A stretch of DNA of 64,000 nucleotides from Acidocella facilis ATCC 35904 (GTDB taxonomy: Bacteria; Pseudomonadota; Alphaproteobacteria; Acetobacterales; Acetobacteraceae). The stretch is taken from NCBI RefSeq assembly GCF_000687875.1, contig NZ_JHYG01000004.1, forward strand, positions 186,001 through 250,000. Reading direction: 5' to 3'. The notes beneath the pieces were generated by a model, which saw only the letters and a list, made by a program, of their open reading frames with translations, was not told the DNA's origin and searched no databases. The translations under genes and the position numbers were made by a program. Positions 20,535-27,887 of the stretch are shown here, piece after piece (positions within the stretch are counted from its first letter, which is position 1; the number at the start of each line of letters is the position of its first letter).

Positions 20535-21530
20535 TCAGATCCGCTCGGCGGTGATCCGCCCTGGCTGGCGCAGCATGGTGTTGAGGAAGATGCCATGCGG
20601 CGAGCGTCCGACCGGGATGGAGCTATAATGGCCGCTCACCGGGTCGAGGATCGCCACCGATTCCGCGTAACGCAGGCAGATCCAGATATTCCCCTCCGGG
20701 TCGATACCGATATCGTCCGGCCCGCCGGGGATTTCATACTGGCGCAGGATCTGGAAGCTGACCGGGTCCAGCGCGGTCAGGCCGGTCTTCCCCGGGCCGC
20801 GATTGGAGACGTAGAGGATCTGCTTTTTGGTATCCAGGAAGATGTTATGCGCGCCATCGCCGGTGACGACGCGCCGGGTGATCTGTCCGCTCACCGGATC
20901 GACCTCGACAAAGCCGCGCCCGCCCATGATGCAGCACAGCACTTTGCCGCGATGCCAGAGCACGCCCGCCGGGGTCTCGCCCACCGTCACCGCCCAGCGC
21001 TGGGTCATGCTGGCGAGGTCGAAGGAGACCAGCGTGTTGGAATTCTGCATCGAGTTGAAGGACCAGCGGCTGTCCGGCGAGAAATCCAGATGGCTGGGCC
21101 AGCGCCCGGGCTTGAAGCGCTTCACCAGCCGCAGCGTGGCGCCGTCATAAACATCCACGAAATCCAGCCGCAGCGCGTTGACCATCAGATATTTGTTATC
21201 CGGCGTGTAGCCGAGCTGATACGGGTCGGCGATGCGCTTGCGGCCCAGCGGCGCGCCGGTGATCGGGTCGAAGATGAAAATCGCATTGCCCGAGGCATCG
21301 CAGATGAAAAGCTGGCGGCGGTCGGGGGTCAGGCACCAATGGCTGGGCTCGCGATAAGCCGGCTCGGTCCCCACCACCTGCCGGCTCGCCATGTCGATCA
21401 GGCTGATCGAGCCGGCGGCGGAGTTCAGGACGAAGGCGAGGGGGGGCGTTGCCGCCAGGGCCGGAGCAGCCCCGGCGAGGGCGAGGGGCAGGGCGGCGGG
21501 CAGGGCGATGGCGGTGCGGCGAGTGAGCAT
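20535..21530 (-). CDS. Exported YVTN/YncE-like beta-propeller protein
   Basis: 331 residues. The N-terminus MLTRRTAIALPAALPLALAG and the following APALA are a signal peptide, possibly Tat because of the paired arginines. The rest consists of repeated blades of about 40 residues with DPITGAPLG, DPVSGQITRRVVTGDGAHNI, DPVSFQILR and DPVSGHYSSIPVGRSPHG, typical of YncE/YVTN propellers. These proteins are periplasmic; their function is often unknown. The ATG at 21530 has AGGGGC upstream. Its first 106 bp overlap the 3' end of the O-antigen-ligase-like gene in another frame on the same strand. Confidence 0.8.
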   Translation of the reverse strand: MLTRRTAIALPAALPLALAGAAPALAATPPLAFVLNSAAGSISLIDMASRQVVGTEPAYREPSHWCLTPDRRQLFICDASGNAIFIFDPITGAPLGRKRIADPYQLGYTPDNKYLMVNALRLDFVDVYDGATLRLVKRFKPGRWPSHLDFSPDSRWSFNSMQNSNTLVSFDLASMTQRWAVTVGETPAGVLWHRGKVLCCIMGGRGFVEVDPVSGQITRRVVTGDGAHNIFLDTKKQILYVSNRGPGKTGLTALDPVSFQILRQYEIPGGPDDIGIDPEGNIWICLRYAESVAILDPVSGHYSSIPVGRSPHGIFLNTMLRQPGRITAERI

Positions 21531-22738
21531 GCTGCCCCTGTAGACCCGTTTTGTGCGTTTGCGAAGATGGCGCTTACACACAAGAAGAACGCCGAGGCGG
21601 TGCCGGCGATCAGGGTATTGTCGGTCAGGGATTGCACGGCGAATGCAATGAAAATCAACCGCATCAGCCAGGCCTGCCGGGCCGGCAGAAGCGCCGTGCC
21701 GCGCGCGACCCAGAGCAGCATCAGCCCCAGCAGCAGCCCCAACCCCAGCACCCCGCCCTCGGTGCCGATGCGCAGATATTCATCATGCGCGGCATTGGTG
21801 CCGATCAGCCGGGCCAGCGGCGCGCTGAGCGGAATGATGATCTTGCCCGCCCCCACCCCCCAGCCCACCCAGGGGGATTGCGTGATCGCATTCCAGAAAT
21901 ACGGCCAGACCAACGTGCGGTTGGACAGGTTGTCCGCCAGCCCAAGCCGGGTCATGTCCACCACCCGCAGAAACTCCAGCTGGCTGAAACAGAGCGCCAG
22001 CAGCGCCAGCAGCGCCCCCGCCAAGGCAAGGGCCCGCAGGCAGCCGCGCTGGGCCAGCAGCGCCGCCAGCGTGAGGCCCCCCAAAGCCAGCGGCGAGCGC
22101 GCCCCGGTGAGCAGGATGATGGTGAAATTGATCCCGGCCAGCAGCGCCACGGCCCGGCGCGGCCGCGCCGCCAGCTCCAGCACCCCGGCATACAGCCCCA
22201 CCAGCGCCGCCCCGGCCAGAAAGGGCGGTTGCCCATCCCCACCCAGCCGCAGCGCCCCCAGCTCGAGCGTGTAGAACCGGTCCAGCCCCGCCAGCGCCAG
22301 CATCGCCGCCACCCCCACGGCGCAGAGCGGGGCGATCATCACCGCCCGGCAGGCGGCGCGGCTGAAGCCCTCATCCTGGCGGACAAAGCCGAACAGAAAC
22401 GGCGCGGCGGAGCCGACCAGCGACCGCGCCGAGGCTTCCAGGCTCAGTCCCGGATGCAGCCCGTGGATCAGCCCGACGCAGAACATCACCAGAAACGCCA
22501 GGGACGGATTGCCCACATCCCGCCGCGGCCCGTAGCGCCAGAGTGCCCCGGCCAGCACCAGCAGCCCGTAGAGCTTGAGCAGCCCCGCCGTCGCTTCCAG
22601 GCTGCCGGTGGCGCCACTCAGCCAGCCATCCGGCGCGGTGGCCAGCGCCAGCACCCACAGCACCAGCCCCACCCGCGGCCGCATCAGGGCCAGCAGCACG
22701 AGCGGCAACGTATAAACCACAACCAGGAATTGCAGCAT
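21425..22738 (-). CDS. O-antigen ligase-like (Wzy/WaaL family) membrane protein
   Basis: 437 residues with about 11 hydrophobic segments. The large periplasmic loop and flanks include NLSNRTLVWPYFWNAITQSP, WVGWGVGAG and THNxY-like AAHDEYLRIGTEGGVLGL, the pattern of the Wzy_C O-antigen ligase domain (AHNxxLxxxxExGxxG). It may attach or polymerise a polysaccharide in the periplasm. The last ~35 residues are a Ser/Pro-rich tail lying in the overlap with the propeller gene. That tail may be a natural extension or result from a shifted frame. Confidence 0.75.
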   Translation of the reverse strand: MLQFLVVVYTLPLVLLALMRPRVGLVLWVLALATAPDGWLSGATGSLEATAGLLKLYGLLVLAGALWRYGPRRDVGNPSLAFLVMFCVGLIHGLHPGLSLEASARSLVGSAAPFLFGFVRQDEGFSRAACRAVMIAPLCAVGVAAMLALAGLDRFYTLELGALRLGGDGQPPFLAGAALVGLYAGVLELAARPRRAVALLAGINFTIILLTGARSPLALGGLTLAALLAQRGCLRALALAGALLALLALCFSQLEFLRVVDMTRLGLADNLSNRTLVWPYFWNAITQSPWVGWGVGAGKIIIPLSAPLARLIGTNAAHDEYLRIGTEGGVLGLGLLLGLMLLWVARGTALLPARQAWLMRLIFIAFAVQSLTDNTLIAGTASAFFLCVSAIFANAQNGSTGAACSLAAPPSPCPPPCPSPSPGLLRPWRQRPPSPSS

Positions 22739-22759
22739 GGCTCGTCATAACCCATTTCT

Positions 22760-22901
22760 GAGGTCGTTTCAAAAGTCTCTATGGCGAGTCGCCAGGCGGT
22801 GATTTGTGAGCACCGGAGCGGAGCGTACTTAAGGTACGTGAGCACCGGAGCGCAGCAAATCACCGCTTGGCGGCCGCCAGAGTGGCTTTTCAAACGGCCT
22901 C
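22760..22901. repeat. 142-bp imperfect palindrome (REP/MITE-like)
   Basis: The arms pair almost end to end: left GAGGTCGTTTCAAAAGTC against right-arm complement GAGGCCGTTTGAAAAGCC, and GGCGGTGATTTG against CAAATCACCGC. Inside are two direct copies of GTGAGCACCGGAGCG around GTACTTAAGGTAC. This accounts for most of the 202-bp intergenic gap before the hydrolase gene. It is likely a dispersed repeat. Confidence 0.75.
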
Positions 22902-22940
22902 CGTCAGCCGCGCTTGTGATTTCTTCCTGATGCGCCAAAG

Positions 22941-23714
22941 ATGATGCCCATGAAATTAAACGTGTCCGAGGCCGGTGACGGCCCGCCGCTGGTGCTGCTG
23001 CATGGCCTGTTCGGCGCCGCCCGCAATCTCGGCGTGCTCACCCGGGCCTTTTCCGCGCATTACCGCGTCTTTGCGCTGGATCTGCGCAACCATGGCGACA
23101 GCCCGCGCGGGCCTGAGATGAATTACGCCGTCATGGCGCGGGACGTGGCGGAGACGCTCTCCAGCCTCGGCCTCTCCCGGGTGCGCCTCTGCGGCCATTC
23201 CATGGGCGGCAAGACGGCGATGATGCTCGCCCTGCAATCGCCCGATCTGGTCGAGCGCCTGGCGGTGATGGATATCGCCCCGGTCAGCTACGAGCATGAT
23301 TATTCAGGCTTCGTCGAGGCGATGCAGGCGATTCCGCTCACCCCTGGCCTCTCTCGCGGCGAGGCCGACCAGGCGCTGGCCGCCAGCGTCAAAGCCCCGC
23401 CGATGCGCGCCTTCCTGCTCAATAACCTCGTCCTCGGCAGCGCCCCGCGCTGGCGCGTTGGGCTGGAGGAGATCGGCGCCAATATGAGCAACCTGTTCCG
23501 CTGGGACGATCCGCCGGGTGCCGCCCCCTATGACGGCCCGGCTCTGTTCCTGTGCGGGGCGGAGTCGGACTATGTCCGCCCGGAATACGACCCGGCCATC
23601 CGCCAGCGTTTCCCCCGCGCCGAGATTACCCGCGTCCCCGGCGCCGCGCACTGGCTGCATGCGGACAAGCCCGAGCAGGTGATCGCCGCGCTGCAGGAAT
23701 TCTTCGCGGCATGA
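22941..23714 (+). CDS. Alpha/beta-fold hydrolase (YbfF/ABHD11-like esterase)
   Basis: 257 residues. It shows the oxyanion segment LLHGLFGAARNL, strand-turn ALDLRNHGDSP, nucleophile elbow GHSMGGKTAM and a C-terminal catalytic His in GAAHWLHADKPE. This is the pattern of bacterial YbfF and mitochondrial ABHD11 esterases acting on acyl esters or thioesters; the substrate is not known. ATGs at 22941, 22944 and 22950 are all possible starts. The stop overlaps the next gene's start (ATGA). Confidence 0.85.
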   Translation: MMPMKLNVSEAGDGPPLVLLHGLFGAARNLGVLTRAFSAHYRVFALDLRNHGDSPRGPEMNYAVMARDVAETLSSLGLSRVRLCGHSMGGKTAMMLALQSPDLVERLAVMDIAPVSYEHDYSGFVEAMQAIPLTPGLSRGEADQALAASVKAPPMRAFLLNNLVLGSAPRWRVGLEEIGANMSNLFRWDDPPGAAPYDGPALFLCGAESDYVRPEYDPAIRQRFPRAEITRVPGAAHWLHADKPEQVIAALQEFFAA

Positions 23715-24817
23715 GCCAGGATTTCGGTGTCATCGTCATCGGTGCCGGCATGGTCGGCGCCTCCATCGCCGCCAATCTCATCGGCACCCATAAGGTGGCG
23801 CTGGTGGAGGCGGAGGAACAGGCGGGCTTCCATACCACCGGCCGTTCTGCCGCCATCTGGATCCGCAATTACGGCCCCCCCGCGGTGCGCGTGCTCACCG
23901 GCCTGTCGCGGGATTTCTACAAAGCCCCGCCGGCGGATATCGGCACCGACCATCTGGCGGTGGACCGCGCCATCCTCTATCTCGCCCCGCCCGCACAGGG
24001 CCAGCAGCTGGATGATCTGATCGCCCAGGATCTCGGCATCGAGGAAATCCCGCTGTCAAAGGCCAAGGAACTCTGCCCGGCCCTGATCGAGGGCTATGCC
24101 AGCCGCGCCGGGCTGGAGTCGGACGGGTTCGACATGGATGTGGCCGGGCTGCACCAATATTATCTGCGCCGGATGCGCCAGGGTGGGGGGCAGCTGCTGC
24201 TTCGCAACCGCGCCGGGCGGATCGCGCGCAAGAGCGGCCTCTGGGCGGTGGAGACCTCCGGCGGGCTGACCATCACCGCCCCCATCGTGGTGAATGCCGC
24301 CGGCGCCTGGGGCGATGAGGTGGGCAAGATCGCCGGCCTCGCCCCGCTCGGCCTCGTCCCCTGCCGGCGCACCGCCGCCATCATCGACCCAGGCCCGCAC
24401 CAGGTCGCGCACTGGCCGCTGGTGCAGTCCGCCGCCCATGATTGGTATGCCAGGCCGGAGGCGCGATCCAAGCTGATGGTCACACCTTGCGATGAAACTC
24501 CGGATGTGCCGCATGACGTGCAGCCGGACGAGCTGGACATCGCCATCGGCATCGACCGCATGCAGCAGGCGCTGGATATTCCGGTGAAGCGCATCGAGCA
24601 TAGCTGGGCGGGGTTGCGCACCTTCACCCCTGACCGCTCGCTGGCCTTTGGCTATGACAAGGCAGTGGAGGGGTTTTTCTGGGCGGTGGGGCAGGGCGGC
24701 TATGGCATCCAGACCGCGCCGGCCGCCTCGGCGCTGATCGCCGCCATGGTCCGGCATGAGGATCCTGGCGCGGCCGGGGTGGTGATCCCGGAGATCGACC
24801 CGATGCGCTTTCGCTGA
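23711..24817 (+). CDS. FAD-dependent oxidoreductase (DadA/glycine-oxidase type)
   Basis: 368 residues with an N-terminal dinucleotide-binding motif VIVIGAGMVGASIAANL, then TTGRSAAIW, and the C-terminal FAD motif AVGQGGYGIQTAPA. The order matches DAO-fold amine or amino-acid oxidoreductases, which oxidise a C-N bond using FAD. The substrate is not identifiable. It is translationally coupled to the hydrolase upstream. Confidence 0.83.
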   Translation: MSQDFGVIVIGAGMVGASIAANLIGTHKVALVEAEEQAGFHTTGRSAAIWIRNYGPPAVRVLTGLSRDFYKAPPADIGTDHLAVDRAILYLAPPAQGQQLDDLIAQDLGIEEIPLSKAKELCPALIEGYASRAGLESDGFDMDVAGLHQYYLRRMRQGGGQLLLRNRAGRIARKSGLWAVETSGGLTITAPIVVNAAGAWGDEVGKIAGLAPLGLVPCRRTAAIIDPGPHQVAHWPLVQSAAHDWYARPEARSKLMVTPCDETPDVPHDVQPDELDIAIGIDRMQQALDIPVKRIEHSWAGLRTFTPDRSLAFGYDKAVEGFFWAVGQGGYGIQTAPAASALIAAMVRHEDPGAAGVVIPEIDPMRFR

Positions 24818-24839
24818 ACCCGGGTTTCAAAGCCGCGAG

Positions 24840-24856
24840 GGCTTTTCAAACGGCCT
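24840..24856. repeat. Detached end of the 142-bp palindrome
   Basis: GGCTTTTCAAACGGCCT is an exact 17-bp copy of bases 22884-22900 of the palindromic repeat. It lies alone, 23 bp after the FAD-oxidoreductase stop. It marks either a deletion remnant or an independent half site. Confidence 0.6.
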
Positions 24857-24906
24857 TTGGCATTGCCGTGCCGGGACGGGTGGCTTAGCCTGAAGCCGGA
24901 AAAACT

Positions 24907-24934
24907 TGAATTGTGCGTCATGCTCCCGATATTC
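24907..24934 (+). promoter_or_regulatory. Candidate promoter of the orphan receiver gene
   Basis: TTGAAT and GATATT are separated by 16 bp, about 48 bp upstream of the proposed TTG start at 24982. The match to sigma-70 consensus is moderate. Confidence 0.3.
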
Positions 24935-24981
24935 GGTGGCAAAGATCAATTCTTTGGGGCACTGGCGTAAAGGGGCATGAG

Positions 24982-25362
24982 TTGCGGATTTTACTGATCG
25001 AGGACGACAAGAACGTCGTCTCCTTCGTGCTCAAAGGCATGCGTGAGGCTGGGCATAATGTCATTCACGCCGAATCCGCCCAGGCCGGCCGCGAGCGTGC
25101 GGCGCGGGAGAGCTTCGACGTGATCATTCTGGACCGTATGTTGCCGGAGAAAGAGGACGGTCTGGTGCTGCTGTCGCATTTGCGGGCGCAGAAGATCGAA
25201 ACCCCGGTGCTGATTCTCTCAGGACTGGGCGAGCCGACCAACAAGGTGGCGGGCTTGCGCGCCGGCGGGGATGATTATCTGGCGAAGCCCTTCGCGTTTT
25301 CGGAGCTGCTGGCGCGGGTCGAGGGGCTGGCGCGGCGTGGCGGGATCACCCGCACCGCCTAG
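24982..25362 (+). CDS. Orphan response-regulator receiver domain (OmpR-type, no output domain)
   Basis: 126 residues starting MRILLIEDDKNVVSFVL from a TTG preceded by AAAGGGG. The acidic pair EDD, phospho-acceptor Asp in VIILDRMLPEKEDGL, Thr/Ser position LILSGLGE and the Lys in DYLAKPFAFSELLARVEGL are intact. The sequence matches OmpR/PhoB-type receivers but stops at the linker (GLARRGGITRTA), where a winged-helix domain would normally begin. A family-A repeat element follows within about 15 bp. It is either a genuine single-domain regulator or an OmpR-type regulator truncated by rearrangement. Confidence 0.75.
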   Translation: MRILLIEDDKNVVSFVLKGMREAGHNVIHAESAQAGRERAARESFDVIILDRMLPEKEDGLVLLSHLRAQKIETPVLILSGLGEPTNKVAGLRAGGDDYLAKPFAFSELLARVEGLARRGGITRTA

Positions 25363-25377
25363 CGTCCCTTATGTTTC

Positions 25378-25491
25378 AAAAGTTTTTGGGGGTTGAAGTG
25401 GACTTTTTTCAAAAAGTCCCCTTCGTCCGGCGGCATTCCACCGCTGCTGCGCAGCGGCGGAACCTTCGCCGCCTGCGCCCAAAAAACTTTT
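25378..25491. repeat. Family-A intergenic element, copy 4
   Basis: AAAAGTTTTTGGGGG, hairpin GGACTTTTTTC/AAAAAGTCC (25400-25419), a GC-rich inverted repeat CCGCTGCTGC-GCAGCGG around 25441-25457, and GCCCAAAAAACTTTTA. The last TTA is the phoB stop codon. It lies between the convergent orphan receiver and phoB. Confidence 0.85.
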
Positions 25492-26197
25492 ACGCCACGT
25501 CCTCTAAATCCAGCGCATACCCCGCCGCGCGTACCGTGCGCACGATATCGATCTCGCCCGGCCCGTTGATCGCCTTGCGCAGCCGGCGAATATGCACATC
25601 CACCGTGCGCGGCTCGACATGAATGTCACGCCCCCACACCGCATTCAGCACATCCTCGCGCGAAAACACACGCTTCGGGTGGCGCAGGAAAAACTCCAGC
25701 AGCCGGAACTCCGTCGGCCCCAGATGCAACGTGCGGCCATTGCGCAGCACGCGATGCGAGGCCGGGTCCAGCGAAATATCGTGGAAGGCCAGCTTGTTCT
25801 TCTGCGGCACCGCGCCCGCCCGGCGCAGCAGCGCGCGAATGCGGGCAATCAGCGCCTCGGTCGAGAACGGCTTGGTGATGTAATCATCCGCGCCGGTATC
25901 CAGCCCGCGCACCGCATCCTGCTCCTCCGCCCGGGCGGTGAGCATGATGATCGGCAGCGTGCGCGTTGCCGGGCGGCGGCGCAGCTGGCGGCACAGCTCG
26001 ATGCCCGACATCGTCGGCAGCATCCAGTCCAGCAGCAAAAGATCAGGCGGCGCCTCGGTGATGCGCGTCAGCGCCTCACCGCCATCGCCGGCATCCTCAA
26101 CCCGGAAGCCCTGTTTTTCCAGATTATAGCGCAGCAGCGTGACCAGCGGCGCCTCATCCTCGACGATCAGCACATACGGCTTATTGCTCTCGGACAT
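25490..26197 (-). CDS. phoB: PhoB, phosphate-regulon response regulator
   Basis: 235 residues. The receiver has VLIVEDEAPLVTLL, the phospho-Asp in LLLLDWMLPTMSG and the Lys in DDYITKPFSTEAL. The winged-helix output domain contains LHLGPTEFRLLEFFLRHP and VDVHIRRLRKAIN, closely resembling PhoB. It binds Pho boxes when phosphate is scarce. It starts 4 bp after phoU; phoR is not present here. Its stop is supplied by the repeat element. Confidence 0.93.
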   Translation of the reverse strand: MSESNKPYVLIVEDEAPLVTLLRYNLEKQGFRVEDAGDGGEALTRITEAPPDLLLLDWMLPTMSGIELCRQLRRRPATRTLPIIMLTARAEEQDAVRGLDTGADDYITKPFSTEALIARIRALLRRAGAVPQKNKLAFHDISLDPASHRVLRNGRTLHLGPTEFRLLEFFLRHPKRVFSREDVLNAVWGRDIHVEPRTVDVHIRRLRKAINGPGEIDIVRTVRAAGYALDLEDVA

Positions 26198-26201
26198 GTG
26201 G

Positions 26202-26918
26202 TCAGTTGGCGGCCGGCATGTAGGTGGAGGTGACATCGCCCTTCGGGCGGAAATCCGGCAGGTTGGTGCCGGTGATGGCGTAATAGGTCAGTTCGGCCAT
26301 GTTGGTGGTATGGTCGCCGATGCGCTCCAGGTTTTTCGCGATGAACATCAGATGCGTGCAGGCGGAAATATTGCGCGCATCCTCCATCATGTAGGTGATC
26401 AGCTCGCGGAAGATGGTGTTGTAGAGATCATCCACGGACTGGTCCGCCCGCCACACCGCAATCGCCTTCTGCGGGTCGCTCTCGCCCACCGTGTCGATGC
26501 TGGCTTTCAGATTCTGCTGCACCAGGCTGGACATCTGCCCCAGCCCCGCGAGCGAGAAACCGCTGGCAACCTGGTTGATGACGATCGAGCGCTTGGCGAT
26601 GTTGGCGGCATAATCGCCGACCCGCTCAAGATCATTCACGACCTTCAGCGCCTGGATCACCTGGCGCAGATCATCCGCCACCGGCTGGCGCAGCGCCAGC
26701 AGCTGCACGGCGAACTGCTCGATCCGGTGCTGCTCGGCGTCGATCTTGGCATCGCCCTCGATCACCCGCGCCGCCAGCTCGGCATCATGGCCGATCAGCG
26801 CGCTGGAAGCATCCGCCACCGCGCGCTCCACCAGCCCGCCCATGGTGGCGATGGCATCGCGCAGCTTTTTCAAATCCGCCTCGAAGCTGGAAATCATGTG
26901 TTTCGGTTGGTCGGCCAT
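26202..26918 (-). CDS. phoU: PhoU, phosphate-signalling regulator
   Basis: 238 residues, all-helical, with the two PhoU repeats. The metal-binding motifs NDLERVGDYAANIAKR and KNLERIGDHTTNMAEL carry the E/D-xx-RxGDxxxN signature. PhoU links the Pst transporter to PhoR/PhoB and restrains phosphate uptake. It lies 11 bp after pstB and 4 bp before phoB, in one operon. Confidence 0.95.
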   Translation of the reverse strand: MADQPKHMISSFEADLKKLRDAIATMGGLVERAVADASSALIGHDAELAARVIEGDAKIDAEQHRIEQFAVQLLALRQPVADDLRQVIQALKVVNDLERVGDYAANIAKRSIVINQVASGFSLAGLGQMSSLVQQNLKASIDTVGESDPQKAIAVWRADQSVDDLYNTIFRELITYMMEDARNISACTHLMFIAKNLERIGDHTTNMAELTYYAITGTNLPDFRPKGDVTSTYMPAAN

Positions 26919-26929
26919 CGTCTGTCTCC

Positions 26930-27754
26930 TTAGCCGAACCGGCCGGTGATATATTCCTGGGTCTTGCGCTCGCGCGGCGCGGTGAAGATCTGGCTGGAGG
27001 AGCCAACTTCCACCAGCTCACCCAGATAGAAGAACGCCACCTGATCCGCGCAGCGCCCGGCCTGCTGCATATTATGGGTGACGATGACGATGCAGAAATC
27101 GCGCTTCAGCTCATCCACCAGCTCCTCGATCTTCAGCGTGCTGATCGGATCGAGCGCGGAGGTCGGCTCATCGAGCAGCAGCACCTCCGGGCGCACCGCG
27201 ATGGAGCGGGCAATGCACAAACGCTGCTGCTGGCCGCCGGAGAGGCCGATGGCGGAGCTTTGCAGCCGATCCTTCACCTCGCCCCAGAGGGCCGCGCGGG
27301 TCAGCGCCCATTCCACCCGCTCATCCGCCTCGGCCTTGGACAGGCGCTCATGCAGCCGCACGCCAAACAGCACGTTCTCGTAAATGGATTTCGGAAACGG
27401 GGTCGGTTTCTGGAACACCATGCCGACGCGCCGGCGCAGCTTGTTCATATCCACGCCCGGGGCGATCAGATTATCCCCGCCCATCAGCACCTCACCCTCG
27501 GCGCGCTGGCCGGGATAAAGGTCGTACATGCGGTTGAGAACGCGCAGCAGCGTCGATTTGCCGCAGCCCGAGGGGCCGATCATCGCCGTCGCCTGGCGAT
27601 CCGGGAAATCGATCGAGACATTCTTCAACGCGTGCGTCGCGCCGTAATAGAAATTCAAATTGCGGATGGAGACACGCGGCTCAGCCCCCGGGACCTGCTG
27701 CAGGGTATGGGGGAGCTGGGCATCGGAGGACATGTTGTGACTCGCTATTTCCAT
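26930..27754 (-). CDS. pstB: PstB, phosphate ABC transporter ATP-binding protein
   Basis: 274 residues. Walker A is [16 protein letters not shown], with Q-loop [18 protein letters not shown], signature [13 protein letters not shown], Walker [14 protein letters not shown] and switch [13 protein letters not shown], all characteristic of PstB. It powers phosphate import with PstC/PstA, which are not encoded next to it. The start is ATG 27754; ATG 27733 is an alternative. A Pho box array lies 25 bp upstream. Confidence 0.95.
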   Translation of the reverse strand: MEIASHNMSSDAQLPHTLQQVPGAEPRVSIRNLNFYYGATHALKNVSIDFPDRQATAMIGPSGCGKSTLLRVLNRMYDLYPGQRAEGEVLMGGDNLIAPGVDMNKLRRRVGMVFQKPTPFPKSIYENVLFGVRLHERLSKAEADERVEWALTRAALWGEVKDRLQSSAIGLSGGQQQRLCIARSIAVRPEVLLLDEPTSALDPISTLKIEELVDELKRDFCIVIVTHNMQQAGRCADQVAFFYLGELVEVGSSSQIFTAPRERKTQEYITGRFG

Positions 27755-27778
27755 AAGGCCATTCCATAGGCGCGATAC

Positions 27779-27818
27779 GTGACAGTACGATGACAGTCAC
27801 GTGAAGCTTCTATGACAG
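27779..27818 (-). promoter_or_regulatory. Pho box array upstream of pstB
   Basis: Read on the minus strand, four 7-bp units stand at an 11-bp period: CTGTCAT, GCTTCAC, CTGTCAT and CTGTCAC, each separated by 4 bp. The pair CTGTCAT-N4-CTGTCAC is a near-consensus PhoB binding site. This predicts PhoB control of pstB-phoU-phoB. Confidence 0.85.
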
Positions 27819-27887
27819 CCGCCTCCGCAAAACGAGTCTTAAATTTTTCGCCGGGCCAAGCCCTTGCGGCTTTGCCCGGCGCGCTGT

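Noticed and set aside
27840-27887. Hairpin CGCCGGGC...GCCCGGCG after the autotransporter gene as a terminator
   Set aside because: The stem is good, but in the direction of transcription it is followed by A residues rather than T, so intrinsic termination is not supported.
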